NCBI GenBank assembly: GCA_028279245.1
Contig: JANQOE010000011.1
Span: 1-64,000, forward strand
DNA: 64,000 bases
From: Alphaproteobacteria bacterium
GTDB lineage: Bacteria; Pseudomonadota; Alphaproteobacteria; UBA6615
Direction of reading: 5' to 3'
Part shown: piece after piece, positions 51,568 to 62,189 of the stretch
How the letters are laid out: the number at the start of each line of letters is the position of its first letter
Numbering within the stretch: position 1 is the stretch's first letter
Notes under the pieces: model-generated
What the model saw: only the letters and a program-made list of their open reading frames with translations
Told to the model about the DNA's origin: nothing
Databases searched by the model: none
Position numbers and translations under genes: made by a program

Positions 51568-53943
51568 TTACTCTGCTGCCTGGGCCACTTGGGCGCCCTG
51601 GATTGCCTGCCAGACTTTGCGCGGGGTTGCCGGCATGGCGATGTCCTGCACGCCAAGGGGCTCCAACGCATTCAGGACGGCGTTGATGACGGCGGGTGGC
51701 GAGCCAATGGCGCCCACTTCGCCCACACCCTTTACTTCGAGCGGATTGGACGCGCCCATCACAGACTGCTGTCCGACCGTATAGGACGGGACGTCGTCGG
51801 CCCGCGGCATCGTGTAGTCCATGTACGAGCCGGTCAGCAGTTGGCCGTCGTCGTCGTACACGGCCGTTTCCAGCAGTGCTTGGCCGATGCCTTGGGCGAC
51901 GCCGCCATGCACTTGGCCTTCGACGATCATCGGGTTGATCACCCGGCCGACGTCATCGACAGCGGTGAATTTGGCGACCTCAACCACGCCCGTATCCGGA
52001 TCGACTTCCACTTCGCAGATGTGGCAGCCGGACGGATAGCTGAAGTTTAGCGGATCGTAGAAGGCGTTTTCGTCGAGGCCGGGCTCCAGCTCTTCGATTG
52101 GGTAGTTGTGGGGCACATAGGCCTGAAGGGCCACATCGCCGAAGCCGAGCTCTTTATCCGTGCCGGCAACGGTGAACTTGCCGTCTTTGAACTCGATATC
52201 GGCTTCCGATGCTTCCAGCATATGCGCCGCGATCTTCGTCGCCTTGACGATGATCTTGTCGCACGCCTTGGCGATGGCCGAGCCGCCGACCGCCAGACTG
52301 CGCGAGCCGTAGGTGCCCATGCCGAACTGGACCTTGTCGGTGTCGCCGTGGCTGATCTCCACATTCTCGATCGGCACCCCGAAGGCTTCGGAGATGATCT
52401 GCGAGAATGTGGTTTCGTGGCCCTGCCCATGGCTATGGGTGCCGGTGAACACGGTCACGGACCCTGTCGGATGGACGCGCACTTGCGCCGACTCATAGAG
52501 ACCGGCACGGGCGCCGAGAGCCCCCGCCACCGCTGATGGAGCGATCCCGCAGGCTTCGATGTAGGTCGAGATACCGATGCCGCGGAGCTTACCGTTCGCT
52601 TCCGACTGCACCTTGCGCTGGGTGAAGCCGTCGTAGTCCGATGCTTTCAGGGCGCTGTCGAAGCATGCCGGGTAGTTGCCAACGTCATACTGCAGGGCGA
52701 CCGGCGTCTGATAAGGGAACTGATCCGCCTGAATCATGTTCTTGCGGCGGATCTCCGCCCGGTCGATGCCGGTTTCCCTTGCGGCCTTATCAACCAGCCG
52801 CTCCAGCAGATAGGTGCATTCCGGCCGGCCGGCGCCGCGGTAGGCGTCGACAGGCACCGTGTTGGTAAAGACCGCCTTGACCTCGGCATAGATCACCGGA
52901 GTCGTGTACACACCGGCCAGCAGCGTCGCATAGAGATAGGTCGGGACCGACGAAGCGAAGGTCGACAGATAGGCGCCCATGTTGGCCAAGGTTGACACGC
53001 GGAGCGCCAGGAAGTTGCCCTGGTCGTCCATTGCCAGCTCGGCGTGGGTAACGTGGTCGCGGCCCTGCGCGTCCGACATGAAGGATTCAGACCGCTCAGC
53101 CGTCCACTTGATGGGGCGTTTGATCTGGCCCGATGCCCAGGTGACCAAAGCTTCTTCGGCGTAGTGGAAGATCTTCGAACCGAAGCCGCCGCCAACGTCA
53201 GGCGCCACCACCCGCAACTTGTGTTCCGGAATGCCGAGGACGAAGGCGCCCATCAACAACCGGATCACATGTGGGTTCTGGCTGGTCGTATAGAGCGTGT
53301 ATTCGCCGGTTGCCGCGTTGTATTCACCGACCGCCGCGCGGGGCTCCATGGCGTTGGCGATCATGCGTTGATTGGTCAGGTCGATGGTGGTGACCTTGGC
53401 CGCCTTGTCGAAGGCCGCGTCAACCGCTGCCTTGTCGCCAAGTTCCCAATCGTAGCAGACGTTGTTGGTCACATCGTCGTGGACCAAGCTGCTGTTGCCG
53501 CCGGTGGCTTCCGGCATGGAGACGACCGCCGGCAGTTCTTCGTAATCGACCTCGATAAGGCCCGCCGCATCTTTCGCCTGGTCGTAGGTTTCGGCGATGA
53601 CGATGGCCACCTGGTCGCCGACATGGCGGACTTTGTCGGCCACCATCAGCGGATGTTTCGGCTCGGCCATCGGCGATCCGTCTTTGCTATGGATCTGCCA
53701 GCCGCATGGCAGGCCGCCAACTTCCTCCACATCGGCGCCGGTGAACACAGCGACAACGCCAGGTGCTGACTTGGCGGCGCCGGTGTCGATGCGGTTGATC
53801 TTCGCATGCGCGTGCGGCGAGCGAAGGATATAGGCGTAGGTCTGGTCGGGGCGGTTGATGTCGTCGGTGTAGTTGCCCTTGCCGGTTAGAAAACGGAAGT
53901 CTTCAACACGCTTTACGCGTGCACCAATTCCTGTTTCTGACAT
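51568..53943 (-). CDS. coxL: Molybdenum hydroxylase large subunit, form II CoxL-like
   Basis: A 791-residue molybdopterin subunit of the xanthine oxidase family. The active-site loop is AYRGAGR at residues 367-373, the form II motif, not the AYRCSFR of form I CO dehydrogenase that provides the copper-binding Cys. Other landmarks are [13 protein letters not shown] near 245, [11 protein letters not shown], and the catalytic Glu in GVGEVGAIG near the C-terminus. Form II enzymes are annotated as CO dehydrogenases but their true substrates are mostly unknown. It is the second gene of coxS-coxL-coxM. Confidence 0.93.
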   Translation of the reverse strand: MSETGIGARVKRVEDFRFLTGKGNYTDDINRPDQTYAYILRSPHAHAKINRIDTGAAKSAPGVVAVFTGADVEEVGGLPCGWQIHSKDGSPMAEPKHPLMVADKVRHVGDQVAIVIAETYDQAKDAAGLIEVDYEELPAVVSMPEATGGNSSLVHDDVTNNVCYDWELGDKAAVDAAFDKAAKVTTIDLTNQRMIANAMEPRAAVGEYNAATGEYTLYTTSQNPHVIRLLMGAFVLGIPEHKLRVVAPDVGGGFGSKIFHYAEEALVTWASGQIKRPIKWTAERSESFMSDAQGRDHVTHAELAMDDQGNFLALRVSTLANMGAYLSTFASSVPTYLYATLLAGVYTTPVIYAEVKAVFTNTVPVDAYRGAGRPECTYLLERLVDKAARETGIDRAEIRRKNMIQADQFPYQTPVALQYDVGNYPACFDSALKASDYDGFTQRKVQSEANGKLRGIGISTYIEACGIAPSAVAGALGARAGLYESAQVRVHPTGSVTVFTGTHSHGQGHETTFSQIISEAFGVPIENVEISHGDTDKVQFGMGTYGSRSLAVGGSAIAKACDKIIVKATKIAAHMLEASEADIEFKDGKFTVAGTDKELGFGDVALQAYVPHNYPIEELEPGLDENAFYDPLNFSYPSGCHICEVEVDPDTGVVEVAKFTAVDDVGRVINPMIVEGQVHGGVAQGIGQALLETAVYDDDGQLLTGSYMDYTMPRADDVPSYTVGQQSVMGASNPLEVKGVGEVGAIGSPPAVINAVLNALEPLGVQDIAMPATPRKVWQAIQGAQVAQAAE

Positions 53944-53946
53944 GTC

Positions 53947-54414
53947 TCACCCCTGCATCGCCTTGGCGCCAGCCTCGATGGACTTGACGATGTTGTGGTA
54001 GCCGGTGCAGCGGCAAATGTTGCCTTCCAGCCACTCGCGAATGTCTTGTTCGCTGGGGTTGGTGTTGTTCTGCACCAGATCGATCGCGCTCATCACCATA
54101 CCTGGGGTGCAAAAGCCGCACTGCAGGCCGTGGTTCTCGCGGAAGGCTTCCTGCATCGGGTGCAGTTCGCTGTTGGTTGCGAGACCTTCAATGGTGGTGA
54201 CGTCGGCGCCTTCCGTCTGAACGGCCAGGACGGTGCAGGATTTCACCGACTTGCCGTTCACATGGACGACGCAGGCACCGCACTGGCTGGTATCGCAGCC
54301 TACGTGGGTGCCGGTGAGGCGCAGATTTTCGCGCAGATATTGAACGAGTAGCGTGCGCGGCTCCACATCTGCCGAGACCGCTTTCCCGTTCACCGTCATC
54401 GAAACGGTGGGCAT
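53947..54414 (-). CDS. coxS: Molybdenum hydroxylase small 2x[2Fe-2S] subunit CoxS
   Basis: A 155-residue iron-sulfur subunit starting at ATG 54414 after GGGGAGG. The plant-type cluster uses Cys 40, 45, 48 and 60 ([10 protein letters not shown]...KSC); the second uses Cys 99, 102, 134 and 136 (CGFC and ICRC). It passes electrons from the molybdenum site in CoxL to the flavin in CoxM. It opens the coxSLM operon, three bases before coxL. Confidence 0.95.
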   Translation of the reverse strand: MPTVSMTVNGKAVSADVEPRTLLVQYLRENLRLTGTHVGCDTSQCGACVVHVNGKSVKSCTVLAVQTEGADVTTIEGLATNSELHPMQEAFRENHGLQCGFCTPGMVMSAIDLVQNNTNPSEQDIREWLEGNICRCTGYHNIVKSIEAGAKAMQG

Positions 54415-54593
54415 GGCTTCCTCCCCATAGGCCAGACTGAGCTGCCGTCGGCATATGGGCACCTTCATCCCATGGCGTGACAGCTTTGTTTGGATTGTCG
54501 TCGGGGGATCAGCCGCCGTCAAGTCAGGCGTGGGTTGACATATCGCGGTCATGGGTGCCCGCTCGAATACCGGAAAACAAGGGGAGAAGGCCG

Positions 54594-55757
54594 ATGCGGA
54601 ACCGGTTGCTGGCGGCGATTGCTGCCGCTTCGATGATACTGGCCACCGGTGCGGCGAGCGCACAGTCGGTTCGGGTGGCGACATTCAATGCTTCGCTCAA
54701 CAGAGGCGAAGCTGGCGGCCTGTTAGCTGCCGTTGGGACACCGGATGACCCGCAGATCCGCAAGATCGCCGAGACTATTCAACGTATCGATCCGGACGTA
54801 TTGCTGATCAACGAGTTCGACTATGACGCGACCGGGCAGGCGCTGGCGCTGTTTCAGGAGAACTATCTCGGTGTGGATCAGAATGGCGCCACCGGTGTCG
54901 CCTATCCCCATGTCTTCTTGATGCCCTCGAACACCGGTGAACCGACGGGCCTTGACCTGGATCGGGATGGTGCGACCGATGGGCCCGGAGATGCGCAAGG
55001 CTTTGGCTTCTTTCCAGGTCAATTCGGTATGGTGCTGTTGTCGAAGCTGCCCATCGACACGGATAGCGCCCGGACCTTCCAGACGTTTTTGTGGCGCGAC
55101 ATGCCCGACGCGCTGGCACCCATCGACCCCGACAGCGGTGCGCCCTGGTACGATGCCAAGGCGTGGGACGAGTTGCGGCTTTCGTCGAAGAGTCATTGGG
55201 ATGTGCCGATTTTCGTTGGCCAACGCCGGCTGCACATCCTTGCCAGTCACCCGACACCGCCGGTCTTCGACGGGGCCGAGGATCGCAACGGGCGGCGCAA
55301 TCATGACGAGATCCGCTTCTGGTCGGACTATATCAACGGTGCCGACTACATGACCGACGATGCCGGCAACAAGGGTGATTTGGCCGATGGCGCGTCGTTC
55401 GTGGTGCTGGGAGATCTGAACGCCGATCCCGCCGACGGTGATGGAATCAGGGAGGTCATCCAGACCCTGCTGGCCGATCCTCTTGTTCACGACCCCTTGC
55501 CACGGAGCGGGGGCGGCGCGGCGGCTGCCTTGGCGCAGGGCGGATCGAATGAGGGTCAGAGCGGCGACCCGGCGCTCGATACCGCTGACTTCAATGACGA
55601 GTTCTCCGGCAACTTGCGGGTCGACTATGTGCTGCCATCGGCCGATTTGCAGGTGACGGACAGCGGCGTGTTTTGGCCCGGCCCGGACGACGAACTCGCC
55701 CGCCTGAACGACGCGTCGGACCACAGCCTGGTCTGGGTGGACCTGAACTTGCCGTGA
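54594..55757 (+). CDS. Secreted endonuclease/exonuclease/phosphatase-family protein
   Basis: A 387-residue exported protein with ATG 54594 after GGGGAGAAGG. The signal peptide ([19 protein letters not shown]) precedes [11 protein letters not shown], the first metal-site motif of the EEP (DNase I-like) superfamily. Others are [32 protein letters not shown] and DHSLVWVDL. It may be a phosphodiesterase, phosphatase or nuclease acting in the periplasm or outside. Several similar bacterial proteins have an Asp-rich insert like [10 protein letters not shown] here. Divergent from coxS by 179 bases. Confidence 0.87.
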   Translation: MRNRLLAAIAAASMILATGAASAQSVRVATFNASLNRGEAGGLLAAVGTPDDPQIRKIAETIQRIDPDVLLINEFDYDATGQALALFQENYLGVDQNGATGVAYPHVFLMPSNTGEPTGLDLDRDGATDGPGDAQGFGFFPGQFGMVLLSKLPIDTDSARTFQTFLWRDMPDALAPIDPDSGAPWYDAKAWDELRLSSKSHWDVPIFVGQRRLHILASHPTPPVFDGAEDRNGRRNHDEIRFWSDYINGADYMTDDAGNKGDLADGASFVVLGDLNADPADGDGIREVIQTLLADPLVHDPLPRSGGGAAAALAQGGSNEGQSGDPALDTADFNDEFSGNLRVDYVLPSADLQVTDSGVFWPGPDDELARLNDASDHSLVWVDLNLP

Positions 55758-55842
55758 TCGATGTTTACGTAGGGCGCAATGCACTACGCTGACTGGCTTA
55801 GCGGCGCTGCGTGCGGCGCAATTTATGGCGCTCTACGATGAC

Positions 55843-57684
55843 CTAGGCGGCTGACTCCTGCGCGATGAATCCGCCGGATTGTCGGGCCCAGAGTTGGGCG
55901 TAGGTGCCGCCGGCGCGGATTAGTGAGTCATGGGTGCCTTCTTCGACGATGGCGCCGCGCTCCATGACGATCAGCCGGTCCATCGCGGCGATGGTCGATA
56001 GCCGGTGGGCGATAGCGATCACGGTCTTGCCGGACATCAGGTTGTAGAGCTGCTCCTGAATCGCGGCTTCAACCTCCGAATCCAGCGCCGAGGTGGCCTC
56101 GTCGAGGATCAGGATCGGGGCGTCCTTCATCAGCACACGCGCAATGGCGATCCGCTGGCGCTGGCCGCCGGACAGTTTCACACCGCGCTCGCCGACATGG
56201 GCTTCGAAACCACTGCGGCCGCTGGCATCGACAAGTTCCGGAATGAACGGGGTCGCATGGGCCTTCTCGGCGGCGGCGATCGCTTCGACCTCGTCACCGT
56301 CGGATCGGCCGTAGATGATGTTATCCATGATTGACCGGTGCAGCAGCGACGTGTCCTGGGTCACCATGCCGATCTTGGCGCGCAGGCTGTCCTGGGCGAC
56401 GGTGGCGATGTCCTGGCCGTCGATCAGGATGCGGCCGCCCTCCAGATCGTAAAAGCGCAGCAGCAGGCTGACCAAAGTCGACTTGCCGGCGCCGGAGCGG
56501 CCGACCAGACCGACCTTCTCGCCCGGCTGAATGGTCAGAGACAGATCGTCGATGACGCCGCCGCCTTTGCCGTAGTGGAAGCGGATGCCTTCGTACCTGA
56601 TCTCGCCGTGATCCACCTGCAGCGGCGGCGCTTGGCTATGGTCGACCACCGTGTGGGGTTGGGAAATGGTCTCCATGCCTTCCTGCACGGTGCCGATGTT
56701 CTCGAAGATGTTGGCCACCACCCACATGATCCATTGGGACATGTTGTTGATGCGGATGACCAGGCCAGCAGTCAGGGCGATGGCGCCGATGGTGATCCAC
56801 CCACCGCTCCACAAGTAAAGGGCGAGGCCGACGGTGCCGACGATCAACAGGCCGTTCAGGGTCCAGATGATCGCCTGCATCAGACTCAACAGTCGCATCT
56901 CGAAGCCGAAACGGGTGTTGTGCTCCACCACCGCCTCCTTGGCGTAGCTGTCCTCCCGCGCTGCGTGGGCGAACAGCTTGACCGTCAGCATGTTGGTGTA
57001 GCTGTCGACGATGCGGCCGGTTAGATTGGAGCGCGCGTCGGAGGTTTGGTGCGCACGGTCCTTGAGGCGCGGCACGAAGTACCACAGCGTTCCGATGTAA
57101 GCGGCGACCCAGAGAAAGAGCGGGATCGTCAACCAGGCGTCGGCCTGAAAGAACAGGACCAGCGCGCTGATCGTGTAGATCAACACGAACCAGAGGGAGT
57201 TCGTTGCCTCGACAACGGACTGACGCACGGCCGGGCCGGTCTGCATGATCCGGTTGGCGATGCGGCCGGCGAAGTCGTTCTGGAAGTACTCAAGGCTCTG
57301 GCGGAGGACGTAGCGATGGTTTTGCCAGCGCACCAAGTTGGTGAAGCTGGGCACGACCGACTGTTGGACGATCAAGGCATGCAGCGCGAATAGCACCGGC
57401 CGGGCGACCATCGCGATGAACGCCATCCACAACAGCATGTTGCCATGCTGTGCGAAGAAGGCTTGCGGGCTTTCGGACTCCTTCACCAGGTCGACGATCC
57501 GGCCGAGGAACGCGAATAGCGATACCTCGACTAATGCGGCCAGCAAGCCGATGACCAGGATGACGGCCAAGATCTGCCAAACCTGTCTGACGTAGCGCCA
57601 GTAGAAGGCCACCAAGGTCGACGGTGGCCGGTCCTCCGGTCCCGGCCGAAACGGGTCAATCAGTTGTTCAAACCAAAGAAACAT
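55843..57684 (-). CDS. ABC exporter, fused TM and ATPase (MsbA/LmrA type)
   Basis: A 613-residue half-transporter starting at ATG 57684 with AAGGG upstream. Six TM helices occupy about residues 25-320. The ATPase has Walker A GRSGAGKST, signature VKLSGGQRQRIAIARVL, Walker B PILILDEATSAL and H-loop IAHRLSTIAA. It should homodimerise and export lipids, drugs or peptides; a specific substrate is not indicated. It is convergent with the EEP-family gene and the only gene of its unit. Confidence 0.92.
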   Translation of the reverse strand: MFLWFEQLIDPFRPGPEDRPPSTLVAFYWRYVRQVWQILAVILVIGLLAALVEVSLFAFLGRIVDLVKESESPQAFFAQHGNMLLWMAFIAMVARPVLFALHALIVQQSVVPSFTNLVRWQNHRYVLRQSLEYFQNDFAGRIANRIMQTGPAVRQSVVEATNSLWFVLIYTISALVLFFQADAWLTIPLFLWVAAYIGTLWYFVPRLKDRAHQTSDARSNLTGRIVDSYTNMLTVKLFAHAAREDSYAKEAVVEHNTRFGFEMRLLSLMQAIIWTLNGLLIVGTVGLALYLWSGGWITIGAIALTAGLVIRINNMSQWIMWVVANIFENIGTVQEGMETISQPHTVVDHSQAPPLQVDHGEIRYEGIRFHYGKGGGVIDDLSLTIQPGEKVGLVGRSGAGKSTLVSLLLRFYDLEGGRILIDGQDIATVAQDSLRAKIGMVTQDTSLLHRSIMDNIIYGRSDGDEVEAIAAAEKAHATPFIPELVDASGRSGFEAHVGERGVKLSGGQRQRIAIARVLMKDAPILILDEATSALDSEVEAAIQEQLYNLMSGKTVIAIAHRLSTIAAMDRLIVMERGAIVEEGTHDSLIRAGGTYAQLWARQSGGFIAQESAA

Positions 57685-57916
57685 TGTTCGCCCTTTGCCA
57701 CGCGGAAAGTTCAAAATCGAAAACGATTAAGGACGCGCGGCCGGGCGACACCGCCGGTCTAGCCGGTCGTTCTGCCTAAGAGTCGCGCGTCAGTTGGTGT
57801 TACTTCGTTGCACCGATGCTTCTCTTGATGTTGCAGACAGAAGTCATTGCCGTGGGCGTACTTTGCGCCCCGCGGCGGACGCGAACACTACACGAGAGTT
57901 GGTGTCCCCGCCAGTC

Positions 57917-58984
57917 CTAGCGGGTCAGTTTGAACCCAGCGGGAAGCGCCACTTCCAACAACTGCAGATCCGGGTGCGGGTCGGCAAAGGCATGGAGCAA
58001 CCCGGGTGGAACGGTGAAGGCATCACCCGTCTCGAGCGACTGATCCGCATGTCCCTCGGCCCGCAGGGTCAGGTTGCCGGCCAATACGAACATGAATAGG
58101 AGTTCAGCATCGTGGGCCCGGGGTTCGGTCGGCTGTGGCGATGTCGGCCGAACGATTTGCACGCCCGCAACCCCGGCGGTCGCTGCGCCAATGCCGGAAT
58201 CCCGAGTTTCGTAGCCGGGCCGGCGCCAGGGTTGCCAAACGGTCTTTGCCGCCTCATGCCGGACAAATCGCTGGCCGCCGAACAGACGATCGGGGTTGTA
58301 GGTATCGTTCGGCAGCTCCAGCTGGTGGTCGACGCAGGTCATGTGTTCCGCCGGACAACCGACTTCGATGACCTCCAGGCCGCCGGAGCTCTCCAACACG
58401 CGATGGCGGATTTCCGGTGGCTGCAAGACACAGTCGCCGGCGCTGAGGACGAACGGCGCGCCTTGATCCTCGTAAACGAGGCGCACCCAGCCCTTGTAGC
58501 AATAGATGAGCTGAAAGCGGATCTTGTGGAAATGGACATAATCGGGGACCGGGCCGGCGTCAGGTATCCGGATGTGGGAGGCGATAATACTGCCGCCGAG
58601 GCGGTCTGGGACCAGGTCCCGGTACAGCATGCCGGCTCTGCCGGTTCCCCAGCCGCCGCCACCCTTCATTCGTTGAACGACCAGTGCATGGTCGGGGGTC
58701 AGGGCCGGGGCCGGCGGGTCCATCTCGACGAACTCGATGCGGGTGCCGTTTGGCGCGGTGAGGGGTTCGCCGGGGGCGTGCCCGAAGAGGCGCAACGATC
58801 CGGGATCGCCCGTCGCGTTCCGGTTCAGCTGCAGGCGCAGGCCATGGCCGGTGACGACGGCGACCGCTGGCGCGTCGGCTGGGAAGATCGAGTGGATCTT
58901 GAAGCCGAGCCGGTTAGTGAAAAAATCAAGCGTCGCGTCGAGTTCTCCGCACGGGATCACGACCTCGGCGGCTTCGATCTGCAT
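57917..58984 (-). CDS. VOC domain fused to two cupin domains
   Basis: A 355-residue protein of unusual build. Residues about 1-95 resemble a VOC/glyoxalase domain (EVVIPCGELDATLDFFTNRLGF, with VEFVEMD-like ends in RIEFVEMDPP). Residues about 130-225 are a cupin with DYVHFHKIRFQLIYCYKGWVRLV and PPEIRHRVLESSGG. Residues about 265-355 are a second cupin with MFVLAGNLTLRAEG and GDAFTVPPGLLHAF. Cupin His residues could bind metal. No function is known to me. It starts 6 bases after coxG, so it is co-transcribed with it. Confidence 0.8.
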   Translation of the reverse strand: MQIEAAEVVIPCGELDATLDFFTNRLGFKIHSIFPADAPAVAVVTGHGLRLQLNRNATGDPGSLRLFGHAPGEPLTAPNGTRIEFVEMDPPAPALTPDHALVVQRMKGGGGWGTGRAGMLYRDLVPDRLGGSIIASHIRIPDAGPVPDYVHFHKIRFQLIYCYKGWVRLVYEDQGAPFVLSAGDCVLQPPEIRHRVLESSGGLEVIEVGCPAEHMTCVDHQLELPNDTYNPDRLFGGQRFVRHEAAKTVWQPWRRPGYETRDSGIGAATAGVAGVQIVRPTSPQPTEPRAHDAELLFMFVLAGNLTLRAEGHADQSLETGDAFTVPPGLLHAFADPHPDLQLLEVALPAGFKLTR

Positions 58985-58990
58985 GGCGGC

Positions 58991-59632
58991 CTAGAACAGG
59001 GCGAATAAGGCGAGGATGATCAGAACCGCGACAATCAGGCCGATCACCCAGGTCATTGGGCTCAGTCCCTTGCGGGTGACATCGGTTTCGGCCGGTGGGA
59101 GCACCGCAGTTTCGCGCGCCGCTTCGCCGACCGGTGCCCCGGCGGGTGGTGGGGCTGCGGTGACCATCGGCGCCGGGGTCTCGCTCGCCGGTTTGCTGGC
59201 GACTGTTTCAGCGAATTTGCCGAAAAAATCGTCGGCCATCTTGTGGGCGGTGCTGTCGATGAGGCGGGAGCCAATCTGGGCAAGTTTGCCGCCGACCGTC
59301 GCGTTCACATCGTACTTCAGCAGCGTGCCGCCGTTGTCTTCCTCGAGGCTGACCTTGGCGCCGCCCTTGGCGAAGCCAGCCGCACCGCCCTTGCCTTGCC
59401 CGCTGATCGTATAGCCGTTCGGTGGGTCAAGGTCGCTGAGGGTCACGTCGCCCGTGAACTTCGCCTTCACCGGGCCGACCTTCGCCGTCACCTTGGCCGA
59501 CAAAGTCGTATCCGAGGTCTGCTGGATCTCGTCGCAACCGGGGATGCACTGCTTCAGGACCTCCGGGTCGTTGAGCGCTTTCCAGACCGCCTCCCGCGCC
59601 GCCGCAATGCGGTATTCACCCGTCATGTCCAT
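58991..59632 (-). CDS. coxG: CoxG-like SRPBCC-domain membrane protein
   Basis: A 213-residue protein. Residues about 1-145 are the SRPBCC/CoxG domain (MTGEYRIAAAREAVWKALNDPEVLKQCIPGC, in pieces; YTISGQGKGGAAGF; TLLKYDVNATVGGKLAQIGSRLID). A Pro/Ala-rich linker leads to a C-terminal TM helix (WVIGLIVAVLIILALFALF). CoxG anchors CO dehydrogenase to the membrane in Afipia/Oligotropha and helps quinone coupling. It lies about 4.6 kb from coxS, past two unrelated genes. Confidence 0.92.
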   Translation of the reverse strand: MDMTGEYRIAAAREAVWKALNDPEVLKQCIPGCDEIQQTSDTTLSAKVTAKVGPVKAKFTGDVTLSDLDPPNGYTISGQGKGGAAGFAKGGAKVSLEEDNGGTLLKYDVNATVGGKLAQIGSRLIDSTAHKMADDFFGKFAETVASKPASETPAPMVTAAPPPAGAPVGEAARETAVLPPAETDVTRKGLSPMTWVIGLIVAVLIILALFALF

Positions 59633-59796
59633 TAGAGCTTCCCCTCTTGTCGTCTTCCGGCGACCCTATAAGCCGCCCGGACGGGCGGCAAGTGCATCCA
59701 CCGGATGGGGTGTGGACGTTGACGGGCTAGGGTCTGGCAGGTACAGCCCTTGGAAAGTCTGCTGGCCGCGCCAAGGCCAAACGGGACGGGGGCATC

Positions 59797-61239
59797 GTGT
59801 CGAAGAAGGGTTGGGGCGTCAGCTTTCTAGGTGTCGGTCTGTGGCTGTTGAGCGGGGCCACCGCGCTGGCCGCCGACGCCGCACACGGGTCCGGGGCGCC
59901 GCATCTGGAGGGGGCCGATCTGGGCCTGATCTGGATCGTTCCGTTTGTTGGGATGCTGCTGTCGATCGCCATCTTTCCGCTGGTCGCGCCCACCTTCTGG
60001 CACCGTCACTTCGGCAAGATCTCCGCGTTTTGGGGGCTGTTGTTCTTTGTGCCCTTTACCCTTGTCCAGGGGTGGGAACTGGCACTGTTCGAGCTGTTGA
60101 CCGTCACGCTCACCGAGTATCTGCCGTTCATCATCCTGCTATTCAGCTTGTTCACGGTGGCTGGTGGCGTCCGGCTGAAGGGCCATTTGCAAGGCAGTCC
60201 CATCGTGAATACGGGCATTTTGCTGATCGGCACGGTGCTGGCGAGCTGGATGGGGACGACTGGGGCGGCGATGCTGCTGATCCGGCCGCTCCTGCGGGCG
60301 AATGAGTGGCGCCGGTACAAGGTCCACACCGTCGTTTTCTTTATTTTCCTGGTGGCCAATATCGGCGGTTCGCTCACGCCGCTCGGCGACCCGCCGCTGT
60401 TCCTCGGCTTCCTGAACGGTGTGAGCTTCTTCTGGACCACCACGGCCATGTTCTTGCCGATGGTGTTGGTGTCTGTTGTATTGCTGTTGGTTTTCTTCGT
60501 GTTGGACACGATCCTGTTCCGGCGCGAGCAGGCTACGCCGCCCCAACCGGAGAGCGACGAAGCCCTGGGCCTGGAGGGCACGGTCAACTTCCTGCTGCTG
60601 GCGGGTGTGATCGGCGCTGTCTTGCTCAGCGGCTTCTGGCGGCCTGGGATCTCTTTCGAGGTGTTCTTCGTCGAAGTACAGTTGCAGAACCTCGCGCGCG
60701 ACGTGTTGTTGCTGGGTATCGCCGGGTTGTCCTGGCGGCTGACCAACATCGATAGCCGCAAGCGCAACGGTTTCTCTTGGTTCCCGATTGTCGAGGTGGC
60801 GAAGCTGTTCGCCGGCATTTTCATCACGATCGTGCCGGCTATCGCCATTCTGCGGGCCGGCTTGGACGGCGCGCTGGAGCCGGTGATTTCCTCCGTGACG
60901 GACAGCAATGGCCAGCCAATCAACGCCATGTATTTCTGGGCGACCGGGGTGCTCTCCAGCTTCCTCGATAACGCGCCGACCTATCTGGTGTTCTTCAACA
61001 CCGCGGGCGGTGACGCGGAGGTATTGATGGGCGAACTCGGACCGACATTGCTCGCCATTTCGGCTGGCGCCGTGTTCATGGGCGCCAACACCTACATCGG
61101 CAACGCACCAAACTTCATGGTGCGGTCGATTGCCGAGGAGGGTGGCGTGCCAATGCCCAGCTTCTTTGGCTTTATGGCCTGGTCGACGGTGTTCCTGCTG
61201 CCGCTGTTTGCTGTCGTGACCTTCGTCTTCTTCCTGTAG
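59797..61239 (+). CDS. Sodium:proton antiporter-like carrier (CitMHS_2/UIT type)
   Basis: A 480-residue membrane protein starting at GTG 59797. An N-terminal signal-like segment (VGLWLLSGATALAADAAHG) is followed by about 11-12 TM helices. Typical family stretches are ASWMGTTGAAMLLIRPLLRANEWRRYK, NIGGSLTPLGDPPLFLGFL, WATGVLSSFLDNAPTYLVFFN and GAVFMGANTYIGNAPNFMV. Members of this ArsB/NhaD-like superfamily are annotated as Na+/H+ antiporters or citrate-type carriers; the ion is uncertain. Divergent from coxG by 164 bases. Confidence 0.87.
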   Translation: MSKKGWGVSFLGVGLWLLSGATALAADAAHGSGAPHLEGADLGLIWIVPFVGMLLSIAIFPLVAPTFWHRHFGKISAFWGLLFFVPFTLVQGWELALFELLTVTLTEYLPFIILLFSLFTVAGGVRLKGHLQGSPIVNTGILLIGTVLASWMGTTGAAMLLIRPLLRANEWRRYKVHTVVFFIFLVANIGGSLTPLGDPPLFLGFLNGVSFFWTTTAMFLPMVLVSVVLLLVFFVLDTILFRREQATPPQPESDEALGLEGTVNFLLLAGVIGAVLLSGFWRPGISFEVFFVEVQLQNLARDVLLLGIAGLSWRLTNIDSRKRNGFSWFPIVEVAKLFAGIFITIVPAIAILRAGLDGALEPVISSVTDSNGQPINAMYFWATGVLSSFLDNAPTYLVFFNTAGGDAEVLMGELGPTLLAISAGAVFMGANTYIGNAPNFMVRSIAEEGGVPMPSFFGFMAWSTVFLLPLFAVVTFVFFL

Positions 61240-61242
61240 GGG

Positions 61243-62076
61243 TCAGTGCGCCATAAGGATCGGTAGTTGCGCGCGGGCGCACATGTGACGGGTGGTGCCG
61301 CCGAGGATGATCTCCCGCAGCCGGGAGTGGCCGTAGGCGCCGATCACGACAAGGTCTCCACCGTTGTCCGATGCAAACGCGTGTATACGCTCGCCCACAT
61401 CCGCATCGCGGCAGGTTTCGTCGACGACGTTCACTTTGACGCCATGGCGGTCGAGCATGTTGGCGACCTGGGTGCCGTGCAGAATCTTGTCGTTTTTGTC
61501 CGGATGCAATGTAAGAATCGAGACCTGATCGGCCTCGAGTAGGAACGGCAGGGACCATTGTACCGCCCGGGCCGCTTCCTTTTCTGGCTTCCAGCCTATT
61601 ACCACGTGTTTCTTCGCGATCGGCCGATCGGTCCATCCCTGCGGCAGGAGCAGGACCGGGCCGGGCACGACGAACGGCACGTCGTCCGGGAAGGGGATAG
61701 CCAGGCGGCGGTCGGCATTTTCGATCGCCAATTGGCTGATGATCGTCAGGTCGGCGGCGAAGGCATGGGTGGCAATGGCATCCGCATGCTCCTTGCCGCC
61801 CATACGCCATTCGACCCGCAGGCCGGAGCGGTCGGCGCGTTGGCGGAACTCCGCCTCGACTTTCTCGGCATGCTTGCGCGCCGCTTCGGACGCGGCCGCC
61901 TGGAAGCCGAGGGAGGCGCCGCGCCCGGCAATGGCGGCGGGCCGTGATAGTGGCGTCTCGACGTAGACGGCGGTCAGATGGGCGTCGAACCGGTGCGCCA
62001 AGGCGATGGCCGTTTCGAGCCGCTGCATGTGGCCCGGGTCGTCGGCCAGGTGAACCAGAATCGTCTTGAACGGCAT
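61243..62076 (-). CDS. Tandem universal stress protein (UspA family)
   Basis: A 277-residue protein with two Usp domains, starting at ATG 62076 (MPFKTILVHLADD). The second domain has the ATP-binding pattern VVIGAYGHSRLREIILGGTTRHM; the first has a degenerate version around RADRSG. Such proteins bind ATP and support stress survival. It is convergent with the antiporter gene, with stops 3 bases apart. Confidence 0.9.
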   Translation of the reverse strand: MPFKTILVHLADDPGHMQRLETAIALAHRFDAHLTAVYVETPLSRPAAIAGRGASLGFQAAASEAARKHAEKVEAEFRQRADRSGLRVEWRMGGKEHADAIATHAFAADLTIISQLAIENADRRLAIPFPDDVPFVVPGPVLLLPQGWTDRPIAKKHVVIGWKPEKEAARAVQWSLPFLLEADQVSILTLHPDKNDKILHGTQVANMLDRHGVKVNVVDETCRDADVGERIHAFASDNGGDLVVIGAYGHSRLREIILGGTTRHMCARAQLPILMAH

Positions 62077-62189
62077 CGGCGCCTTACCTCTCTGTCGTAT
62101 CTTTCCGGATAATGGCATAAAACACCGTTACTTCGGCGGGTTGTTTTCCCGGTGGAACAGGGCAGATTCCCAGATATGTGGAGGGGCGT

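Noticed and set aside
50804-51784. Plus-strand open frame of 326 codons over coxM/coxL
   Set aside because: It is a shadow of well-supported cox genes with no motif.
51568-53943. Calling the enzyme a CO dehydrogenase outright
   Set aside because: The active-site motif is AYRGAGR (form II), so CO oxidation is not supported by sequence alone.
55758-55842. Possible terminator between the EEP-family gene and the ABC exporter
   Set aside because: Several short GC repeats (GGCGC) are present but no stem of useful length with a T-run.
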